Shown here: one piece after another, positions 1 to 5,923 of the stretch
Layout: each line of letters starts with the position of its first letter
Position numbering within the stretch: position 1 is the stretch's first letter
Origin: Bacteroidota bacterium
GTDB taxonomy: Bacteria; Bacteroidota; Bacteroidia; Chitinophagales; UBA2359
Assembly: GCA_020631675.1 (NCBI GenBank)
Contig: JAHDGT010000306.1
Location: forward strand, 1-5,923
Reading direction: 5' to 3'
Length of the DNA stretch: 5,923 bases
Translations under genes and position numbers: made by a program
Notes under the pieces: generated by a model
Databases searched by the model: none
What the model was told of the DNA's origin: nothing
What the model saw: the letters and a program-made list of their open reading frames with translations, nothing else

Positions 1-87
1 TAGATATAGACTTGTAGTGGATAGCTGATAATAAGTCAAGGCATGTTTTGTTAAGATTAGAAGCGTTTAAATATATTCACTAACAAC

Positions 88-108
88 TGATTAACAGAGA
101 CTTAATCA
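88..108. repeat. Inverted repeat, 7-bp arms, 7-nt loop
   Basis: TGATTAA at 88-94 is mirrored by TTAATCA at 102-108, with a 7-nt spacer. The arms are perfect but AT-rich, so the hairpin would be weak and chance is a real possibility. There is no T-tract after it that would mark an intrinsic terminator. It could be a regulator-binding dyad upstream of the adhesin promoter; the sequence gives no more than that. Confidence 0.35.
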
Positions 109-139
109 AGTCATCAAGAGACCTAAGATATGACAAACT

Positions 140-151
140 TACTAATTAGTA
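140..151. repeat. Perfect 12-bp palindrome TACTAATTAGTA
   Basis: The 12 bases read the same on both strands, with no spacer; the symmetry breaks at 139/152. A contiguous palindrome of this size is typical of a dimeric regulator's operator rather than of an RNA hairpin, which would have no loop. It ends 111 bases before the ATG at 263, a sensible distance for a promoter-upstream element. No specific regulator can be named. Confidence 0.4.
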
Positions 152-156
152 TTTCT

Positions 157-183
157 TTGCCGCTTGAGTAAGTCGTATCTTGG
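157..183 (+). promoter_or_regulatory. Weak candidate Bacteroidota-type promoter
   Basis: Flavobacterium promoters typically have TTG at about -33 and TAnnTTTG at about -7, separated by roughly 17-23 bases. Here TTG at 157-159 is followed, after 16 bases, by TATCTTGG at 176-183, which differs from TAnnTTTG at one fixed position. The spacer is slightly short and the match imperfect, so this is only the best candidate found by eye. If it were used, transcription would start near 190, about 70 bases before the ATG. Confidence 0.2.
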
Positions 184-192
184 CCATACGAC
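172..192 (+). repeat. Hairpin-capable inverted repeat in leader
   Basis: GTCGTAT at 172-178 pairs perfectly with ATACGAC at 186-192 around a 7-nt loop (CTTGGCC). It is the most GC-containing dyad in the leader. The following bases are ACGTTTAAGG, with no T-run, so it does not look like an intrinsic terminator of an upstream gene. It may be a structured element in the 5' untranslated region or an operator overlapping the weak promoter candidate. Confidence 0.45.
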
Positions 193-250
193 ACGTTTAA
201 GGCTTCCACCGAAAATGTGTACTGAAACTGAACAATAACTTAAACAAATA

Positions 251-261
251 GAGGAATCCTC
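251..261 (+). promoter_or_regulatory. Shine-Dalgarno-like GAGGA with complementary CCTC
   Basis: GAGGA at 251-255 lies 7 bases before the ATG at 263, good spacing for a ribosome-binding site, and supports this start codon. GAGG at 251-254 is also complementary to CCTC at 258-261, so the site could close into a very short stem with a 3-nt loop. Many Bacteroidota genes do not rely on a Shine-Dalgarno sequence, so its importance here is uncertain. Confidence 0.45.
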
Positions 262-262
262 C

Positions 263-718
263 ATGAGAACCACATTACAACGGTTTCTGGCCGTTTCACT
301 GATCCTGCTGCTTTGCGGACTTAGTGAACGAGCACAAGCAGAAAACCCACCTTATGCTACCGTTACGAGCGGACCCACGCTCGCAGGTGCGAACTATGAA
401 TTCAATGTTAGTCTCGATCCATCCGTTTTACCAGATTGTGGCGCATTCACCTCAGATTGTGATGTGAATGGGCTTGGTCTTAATGAGGTAGACATCCTAT
501 GGTCACTGCAAGCCATTTCAGATTGTGCGGGCTGTGACTTGGAATTTGAAGAAGTTGCCAGCGGTACGATCGAGCATGGTTTCTGGGGTACCAACTGTAT
601 TCCGGGAAGTACGGCAACGGGTACAGCTTGTGGCGATCCTGGAGGTTGTGATAACATCTTATCCATACCTGTTTCGGAGTTTTGCCCTGGAGTGAGCTAC
701 CGCTTCCTATTGTTTTAA
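263..718 (+). CDS. N-terminal part of giant secreted SprB-repeat adhesin
   Basis: This 151-residue frame is the beginning of a very large cell-surface protein rather than a complete small protein. Residues 1-26 form a Sec signal peptide: Arg-containing n-region, hydrophobic core around residues 9-19 (AVSLILLLCGL), and cleavage most likely after AQA, leaving mature protein starting ENPPYA. The core contains LLLCG, but the residue before Cys is Leu, so a lipoprotein signal is unlikely. The mature part is rich in Cys, Gly, Asp and Thr and resembles an extracellular beta-rich domain; I do not recognise its family. The ATG is chosen for the signal peptide behind it and the GAGGA 7 bases before it. 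The frame ends at TAA 716-718 in mid-domain, and the following frame continues the same type of sequence, so the gene is interrupted by a one-base shift, either a real mutation, a recoding site or a sequence error. Confidence 0.8.
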   Translation: MRTTLQRFLAVSLILLLCGLSERAQAENPPYATVTSGPTLAGANYEFNVSLDPSVLPDCGAFTSDCDVNGLGLNEVDILWSLQAISDCAGCDLEFEEVASGTIEHGFWGTNCIPGSTATGTACGDPGGCDNILSIPVSEFCPGVSYRFLLF

Positions 719-719
719 C
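710..719 (+). other. Frameshift site (TTG TTT TAA C) splitting the gene
   Basis: The first frame reads TTG TTT TAA here. The next frame has a TGA at 693-695 and is then open to the window end, so the switch must fall at 696-718. Dropping one T from the TTTT run at 713-716 gives ...YRFLLFNPLYFKG..., a smooth extracellular sequence. A single inserted T is therefore the simplest explanation. The heptamer TTT TAA C also has the form of a +1 slip site, because Phe-tRNA can re-pair on TTT one base ahead, comparable in shape to CTT TGA C of the release-factor-2 gene. The Shine-Dalgarno-like stimulator found in that gene is not visible here. The exact position inside 696-718 cannot be fixed from sequence alone. 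Confidence 0.75.
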
Positions 720-3700
720 CCCCTTTACTTTAAAGGTTTAGCAGAAAGCAGTAGTACGGTTTCTGGTCCTTACCGATGTTGTGGTGTTAACCCATCGGTG
801 GGTACGATCAATGCGATGGAGTTAGAATGTACACTTCCGGCTGCTGGATGGTTGAACCCCTCCTACCCGCAAGAATTCGAGTTTGTGGCAGGCGGTGATC
901 CCGTACAACCTATCATGACCTTCAATACGAACATCAATAATGGTGATGTTTTCGCTTGTGGTCAGTTGTTGGATACTGAGATCGTTGTAGAACCTGCAAC
1001 AGCTTGTCCGCAATCAACTATTGAATATTCCATTTCAGTGAATGGGGAGCCTGTTTTTGAATCTACTTCAAACTGTGCGGCTTTACCAAAAGCTTCTGAA
1101 TACATGGCAGAGCTGATCACTTTCCCAGAAGAAGGAAGTACAGGCACTGCCGGTCCTGGTCAGCTAGTGGTCAACTGTGGAGAAAATACCATTCGCTGGG
1201 AAGCCGTTCAATCTTGTCCAGACGCACTTCCGGCTTTCTTTGAAGTGACCTTCACCATCGAATGTCCTGAAGAAGATGAATTAACTTTAACAGGGGAAAC
1301 CATTTTATGTGAAGGGGAATCCATTGATGTAGCGGTTACTAACCCCGCTAATGTTTACATTCCTTACGCTGGTGGTACTTATGAGTTACACTATAATAAT
1401 GCGGATCCTTATACCGATCCTACAACCAACTATATTGGAAGCGGTCAATCTGCTACACTGACTAATGATGGTTCATTACCCTACAATCAAGATATCACGG
1501 TTTACGGTACCATCTGGGAAAGCTTTGATACGAACGGCCCCGCTGGCTGTGAAGTGTATGCCGATGTTGGTCCTTTTGTTGCTTTAGCACCCATCTCTCT
1601 TGATTTTGATGTGGCTCCTTGTTCTTTTAATACCATTAATGTAACTGGTGAAGGTGGCTTGCCTGCATATGACGCCAGTGAAGCTTATACTTATGATGCT
1701 AGTGCCGCTGGTGGTGGCACAAATACCACTGGTACTTTCACCGGAATCGCTGAGGGTACTTATGATGTGATCGTGAGTGATACAGAAGGCTGTATGGCTA
1801 CGATCGAAGTGCCTGTTTATGATGCGATCAATATCGCCATCAACCCGAATACTTGTAATGATGCCAATACCATCTCATTAACAGTAAGTGGCGGTCAACC
1901 CGATCACCCACTTTATGATGACCTTACTGTTTACAGCATCTCTTCTGATATTGATGGTTTACTCGGTAATGCGGACGCAAGTGGTGCATTCAGTACCACA
2001 AGCGCATCTGCTGGCACGCATACCATCACCCTTGAGTATGAACACATCAATGGCGATGGTACTCCATCTGGTACGATTTGTTCTACCACTACCACTGTTG
2101 ATGTATATGACTCGCTTACTTTAGAGTTGTCTGATGATTTCTGTGATTTCCAAGAACAAGCGGTTATTACCGCTGTTGGTGGCGGAGATGGTACATACAG
2201 CATTTTCTTATCTACTACAGCAGCCCCATCTGCTACTAATGATGTTGCAAGTAACGAAGGAAGTTTAAGTGCTCCTGGTACTTTAACGGGCGTTGCTCCT
2301 GGCAGTTACTTCGCGGTTGTAGAGGATGATCAAGGCTGTCAGTTTTCACTGCCTGTTACCGTCACTGTGAATACGGATGATTTCACAATTACTGCAACTA
2401 ACACAGCTTGTACAGATGAAATCACCGTTCAAACCACCACTACAACAGGTGGGGCTTGGACCTACTTCTTATATCCTCAAGGTGCTCCTTTCGGTAGTGG
2501 TGTTCCTTTGGTTTTGCCTCCGCTTACTGCTACTGATTTAGGCGGCGGACTAAGTGAAGGCACTTTCACTGGCGTACCTCCTGGTCAATTCACTGTTTAT
2601 GCCGACAATGACAACGGCTGTACGATCATGGAAGCGGATATAGATGTATATGGTGCGCCGGATCTATTCGCCAATTCTTCTTGTGACGATGGTACGATCA
2701 GCGTGACCGCCAGTGGTGGTTATGCGGGTGCTTCTTGGATCACAGGAGTGACTTATACTTTTACAGTAGTAGAAACTGGCGACTCCAATAATACGGGTAG
2801 CTTCTCTGGTATTGCTGCTGGTAATTATACCGTTGAGGTGACGGATAACAATCCTGATATCGCAGGTGGTTGTACTGCTCAAGTAGCTGTAGAGGTATTC
2901 GATCCTCTAAGCATCACAGCTTCTGGTGCAAGTGGCTCTTGTAGTGGTGATGGTTCTGTAACGGTTACTGCTGTTAGTGGTGGTGATGGCAATTACAGCA
3001 TCTTCTTATCTACCTCCGCTGCGCCAAGTGCAACTGCGAACGTAGCAACTAATGAAGGGACGATCACTGGCTTAGGTCAGCTGACAGGTGCTGCTGACGG
3101 CTCTTACTTTATCGTTATCGAAGATGACAGAGGTTGTCAGGTTTCTGTACCGATCAGCATCAGCTCTGCTGCCGCGCCTGCTATCACTATGGTGGAAAAC
3201 GATTGTGACTCAACACCTAATGCAGCCAGCGGTACAGTAGCGGGCGGCAATCCGGATTGGGATTTCTACTTATACACTACGACCGGCACTTTCGATGAAG
3301 CAGACCCTACAAATGCCGCTAATGGCTGGATAGCCACCGATGCAGGAAACGGCTCTGGTTCTGATTTCGCTGTTAACTTCTCTGGCATTGCTGCTGGAAC
3401 TTATACCGTTTACGGTATTGATGCGAATGGCTGTTTGGCAGACCCCGATGAGGTAACGATTTATGAAGCACTAAACTTAGCAGCCAGCGTTCCCGCAGCG
3501 GCTTGTGAAGCCAGTGATCAAATTGATGTGACCACTGCAAATGGTGGTGATGGTGCTTTGACTGTTTTTGTATCAACAACAGCTGCGCCAGGCGCAACTG
3601 CGGATGTAAGCACGAATGAAGGCACACTTAGTGGCACAGGTTCTTTTACAGGTGTTGCTGCGGGCAACTACTTCGTTGTGATCGAAGACGGTAATGGCTG

Positions 3701-5923
3701 TCAAGTTTCTGTAGCGGTCAGTTTGGCCAGTGTGGATCCCGCTGTTTTATCTGCCGCCGATTTTGCTTGTTCAAGTCCGGGTGTGATCAGTGTATCCGCT
3801 GATGGTGGTGCTCCTGATTTCGACTTTTACTTATACTCGACTACTGGAACATTTGATGAAGCAGATCCTACAAATGCCGTAAATGGTTGGATCGCATCCG
3901 ACTTAGGGGATAGCAGTGGTTCTGATGTAAGTGGAAACTTTAGTGGTATCGCAAGTGGCAACTATACGGTTTACGCCTTAGATGCAGCTGGCTGTCCGAC
4001 TACAGCTGTTGATGTAAGCACTTTTGAAGCCTTAGATATACAAGCTTCTGTGAGTTGTGTCACCGGTGATGTCAGTGTTACTTCCGTAAGTGGAGGGGAT
4101 GGAACTTATAGTGTCTTCTTATCAACTGCCGCTGCGCCAAGTGCAAGTGCTGATGTAACCTCTAATGAAGGCACATTGACAGGCACCGGCACTTTCACAG
4201 GTGTTGCTGATGGTAGCTATCATGCTGTTGTAGAAGATGGGCAAGGCTGTCAGGCTTCTGTTCCAGTCGTTTTGGGTGCGCCTGCTGAATTAGCTGAAGT
4301 ACCTGGTGACGGCTGTTTATTCACAGGTGAGATCACTGTTGATGCTGGAAGTACAGGCTGGACTTTATACCTATACACTGCTGCGGGTTCTTTTGACATT
4401 TCAGACCCAAGCAATGCTACAAATGGCTGGTTAGCTACTGGAGCTGTTGATGCCAGCGGACAATTCACATTCACGGGTCAAGCGATCGGTAGCTATACCG
4501 TATATGGCGTCGATAGTGATGGCTGTCCTTCCGCCCCTCTTAATGTAGAAGTGGAAGAAGTGGAACCGATCACGGTTACTAATAATACTGACTTCTGTGA
4601 CTATGGTACCTTAGGCGTTTCCGCTTCTGGTGGTGCAGGTGCTCCTTATACATATGATCTTTTTGTTTCTGGAACAACAGTTATTTACCAAACCAATAGT
4701 AGTGGTTCTTTCACTGACTTAGAAACGAACACTTACGATTTAGTCGTAACAGATGCTGACAATTGTTCTACGGCGATTTTCGGTATTGAGATCTTTGGCG
4801 AACCAATGGAAGTTGTTGAGCCTTATGATTGTGATGATGGTTTTGAAGTGACCGGTGGTGCGCCTCCTTATACTTTCCAGATGTGGACCTTCACCTTCAC
4901 GCCTGTACAAGTTGCAGAGAATAATACTGGTGAATTCCCGGATCTTCCGGACGATCTTTATATCCTTTATGTGATAGACGACAATGGCTGTCAGATCACA
5001 AAGAATGTAGATTGTAGTGAAGAATGTGATCTATTAGTTGAATCAGAAGCGACTTGTAATGAAGATGGTACTTTCAATGTGACCATCGACTTCACAGGTA
5101 CGGGAACCTATACCGTCAATGATGGTATTAATGACCCATTAACTGCTCTTAGCAGCACAAGTGATTTAGTGATGGGCCCTTACAACAGTGGGGATTATGT
5201 GATCACGATCGTTAAAGATGGCGACGAATCTTGTTCTGAAATCATTAGTGGTACACAAGAATGTATCTGTGATCTTGAAGCTAGTGCAAGTGCTACTTGC
5301 GCTGATGAAGAAAGCATTGATGTGGAAATCGTAATCATAGGTTCTGATAGTTATACAGTAAGTGATGGCACAACTACTCAAACGGGTGTGACAGCTGGTA
5401 CGCTTACACTAAATGTTGCTGAAGGTGCATATGATTTCACCATCACAAACGAAGCTGATGCAGAATGTACTACTACAGTAAGTGTAGACGAAACTTGTCC
5501 GGATTGTGATCTGGAAGTCGCTTATACCCACAATTGTAATACAGATGGCACCTATGATTTAGTATTGAACCTAACGGGATCAAATACTTATACCATCAGT
5601 GATGGAACAAATACTATTACAGGTATACCTGCTGGCGATTTCCCTATAGGTACATTTGATGATGATGCGACTTATAACTTCACCATTTCTGACGAAACAG
5701 TTGCTGACTGCGTACAAACACTTAGTGTGACGGAACAATGTGAATGTGATCTTGACTTCACTTATGAATTTGATTGTACCGTCAGTGGTTCTTATGAATT
5801 ATACTTGACCATTGAGGGTTCTGATACCTATACAGTTGATATTGGCGGAGGTACTTTGACAGATATTCCTGCGGGTGAATTATTCTTAGGTACTTTCAAT
5901 AGTTCAAGCAATCCAACTATTAC
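717..5923 (+). CDS. Main body of giant SprB-repeat surface adhesin, 3' truncated
   Basis: This frame is open from 696 to the window edge without a stop (1,735 codons from 717) and continues the protein begun at 263; residues below count from that start with the frame restored. Taken alone, its first ATG (816) has no ribosome-binding site and no signal peptide, so it is not an independent gene. Residues 152-463 complete the N-terminal region, including an Ig-like stretch at about 338-450. From about 464 onward come SprB-like repeats, most with one Cys near the front and one in the closing D-x-x-G-C motif, probably a disulfide pair. The expected role is a cell-surface adhesin or gliding/attachment filament protein exported through Sec and then type IX secretion, as for SprB; that is inferred from the family, since the C-terminal sorting domain is outside the window. 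Only four Lys and three Arg occur in the 1,735 residues, so the protein is strongly acidic. The alternative is a matrix or biofilm protein of similar build. Confidence 0.85.
1653..1823 (+). repeat. First recognisable SprB-like repeat
   Basis: Residues about 464-520. It shows the family order: a Gly-Gly turn at the front, a strand with YTYDAS, then TGTFTGIAEGTYDVIV, and the closing D-T-E-G-C. The partner Cys lies just upstream in APCSFN. It is closest to the standard SprB repeat of the Pfam family of that name and lacks the long inserts seen in the A and B modules downstream. Confidence 0.65.
1887..2111 (+). repeat. Divergent beta-rich repeat with SprB-like frame
   Basis: Residues about 542-616. 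It begins S-G-G-Q-P like a SprB repeat and ends V-D-V-Y-D, the same kind of linker that closes its neighbours. The middle is different: an A-S-A-G-T-H-T-I-T-L-E-Y-E strand replaces the usual G-x-Y-x-V strand, and the closing Cys sits in G-T-I-C-S rather than D-x-x-G-C. It is either a diverged copy or another Ig-like domain. Confidence 0.4.
2178..4274 (+). repeat. Type A modules: four copies of exactly 62 residues
   Basis: Copies lie at 2178-2363, 2976-3161, 3540-3725 and 4089-4274, each exactly 186 bp, aligning without a gap. Positions identical in all four include G-G-D-G at 2-5, F10, S12-T13, A15-A16-P17, N26-E27-G28, T37-G38, Y44, E49-D50 and G53-C54-Q55. The end is a SprB-type strand and turn (for example GSYFIVIEDDRGCQ). 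The stretch AAPSAT...NEG in the middle is an insert not present in the standard roughly 40-residue SprB repeat. The copies differ at the DNA level, including many third-position changes, so they are old duplications under selection rather than a fresh expansion. Confidence 0.85.
2457..4559 (+). repeat. Type B modules: four copies alternating with type A
   Basis: Copies lie at 2457-2651, 3258-3470, 3819-4031 and 4359-4559 (65, 71, 71 and 67 residues). The second and third are closest: both hold F-Y-L-Y, T-G-T-F-D-E-A-D-P-T-N-A, N-G-W-I-A and F-S-G-I-A-x-G-x-Y-T-V-Y. The fourth keeps YLYTAAGSFDISDPSNA and NGW. The first lacks the DEADPTN segment. All end in a D-x-x-G-C-type turn and an acidic linker. 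The position of the insert matches that of type A, so A and B look like paralogues that diverged and were then duplicated as a pair. The Asp/Asn-rich insert could bind a metal such as calcium, but that is speculation. Confidence 0.8.
2712..2903 (+). repeat. SprB-like repeat between first B and second A module
   Basis: Residues about 817-880. Front S-G-G-Y-A-G, then YTFTVVETGDSNNTGSFSG, IAAGNYTVEVTDNN and a closing G-G-C. The last turn is four residues longer than usual (NNPDIAGGC). It breaks the strict A/B alternation, which explains the wider gap between the first two A copies (798 bp against 564 and 549 bp). Confidence 0.6.
4629..4799 (+). repeat. SprB-like repeat after the A/B array
   Basis: Residues about 1456-1512. 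It has the canonical short form: G-G-A-G-A-P-Y-T-Y-D front, SSGSFTDLETNTYDLVV strand region and closing D-A-D-N-C. The partner Cys is just upstream in DFCDYG. It marks the return to insert-free repeats after the A/B section. Confidence 0.6.
4854..5024 (+). repeat. Last SprB-like repeat before type C
   Basis: Residues about 1531-1587. Front G-G-A-P-P-Y-T-F, then TGEFPDLPDDLYILYVIDDNGCQ. The partner Cys lies upstream in YDCDDG, and an extra Cys follows in VDCSEE before type C begins. The Lys codons at 5001 and near 5214 are the first Lys in this frame since 1089. Confidence 0.55.
5025..5923 (+). repeat. Type C tandem repeats starting Cys-Asp-Leu
   Basis: Copies at 5025-5267 (81 residues), 5268-5504 (79), 5505-5744 (80) and 5745 to the edge (incomplete). 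Each begins C-D-L, has a second Cys about 10 residues in (for example EATCNEDGT, AYTHNCNTDGT), then a G-[ST]-x-[ST]-Y-T-[VI] strand, a D-G-x-x-x turn and a second half with an A-G-x-[FL] or similar turn. Each closes with a Cys one to three residues before the next C-D-L, giving C-x-C or C-x-x-C at the borders. They lack the SprB closing D-x-x-G-C, so this is a separate family, possibly a stalk nearer the cell surface. The function is unknown. Confidence 0.75.

Larger units (their letters stand above)
1..262. other. Gene-free AT-rich leader region
   Basis: No coding region is supported here. Every forward frame hits a stop early, and the reverse strand is also densely stopped. No tail of an upstream gene can be recognised. 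The stretch is visibly more AT-rich than the coding part and holds one perfect palindrome and two short inverted repeats, listed separately. It probably contains the promoter and 5' untranslated region of the adhesin gene that starts at 263. Confidence 0.7.

Noticed and set aside
172..192. Intrinsic terminator of an upstream gene
   Set aside because: No T-run follows the hairpin on either strand, and no upstream coding region can be recognised.
263..340. Lipoprotein signal (LLLCG)
   Set aside because: The residue before Cys is Leu rather than Gly, Ala or Ser, and a good AQA cleavage site follows.
394..2882. Several other reverse-strand and out-of-frame open stretches of 60-90 codons
   Set aside because: All are shadows of the long coding frame, with no ribosome-binding site and no recognisable protein family.
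3373..3627. Reverse-strand open frame with a His-rich start of the product
   Set aside because: It lies opposite the conserved repeat frame. Its His run is the complement of repeated GGT/GTG-rich codons, and it has no start signals of its own.
2178..4559. CRISPR array or recently expanded DNA tandem repeat
   Set aside because: The repeats are conserved at protein level with codon-level divergence, 186-213 bp units and coding continuity. There are no short identical direct repeats with spacers.
816..5923. Independent gene starting at ATG 816
   Set aside because: It has no ribosome-binding site and no signal peptide, and the matching N-terminus with a signal peptide lies directly upstream in the adjacent frame, so a shifted single gene is simpler.

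Overview
The window is almost entirely one giant secreted protein gene. It is read left to right, begins at 263 and runs off the right edge at 5923. A leader region of about 260 bases precedes it. The protein carries a Sec signal peptide, a Cys-containing N-terminal region and then a long string of beta-sandwich-type repeats. These end in the pattern G-x-[YF]-x-V-x-x-x-D-x-x-G-C, which matches the SprB repeat known from the gliding adhesin SprB of Flavobacterium johnsoniae and from very large surface proteins of Bacteroidota. With moderate GC and very few Lys/Arg, this suggests a Bacteroidota genome, plausibly a Saprospiria/Lewinella-type marine or sludge bacterium. The phylum call is fairly secure from the protein family; the class is a guess.

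Layout: 1-262 is a gene-free leader with a 12-bp perfect palindrome (140-151), two 7-bp inverted repeats with 7-nt loops (88-108 and 172-192) and a purine-rich ribosome-binding stretch just before the ATG. 263-718 encodes the signal peptide and first domain and stops at a TAA. The next frame is open from 696 to the window end and plainly continues the same protein, so there is a net one-base shift between 696 and 718, most simply one extra T in the TTTT at 713-716. With the frame restored the window encodes 1,886 residues without a stop.

The body has zones. 719-1652 is the rest of the N-terminal region, including an Ig-like stretch. 1653-2111 holds two divergent repeats. 2178-4559 is an alternating array of two paralogous modules, type A (four copies, each exactly 62 residues) and type B (four copies of 65-71 residues), with one extra SprB-like domain inside. 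4629-5024 holds two more SprB-like domains. 5025-5923 is a third family, type C, of 79-81 residues starting Cys-Asp-Leu, whose fourth copy is cut by the window edge.

No second gene, RNA gene, mobile element or CRISPR array is supported. The C-terminus, where a type IX secretion sorting domain would be expected, lies beyond the window. What most deserves a second look is the frameshift, the strict A/B module architecture, the near absence of basic residues and the symmetric elements in the leader.
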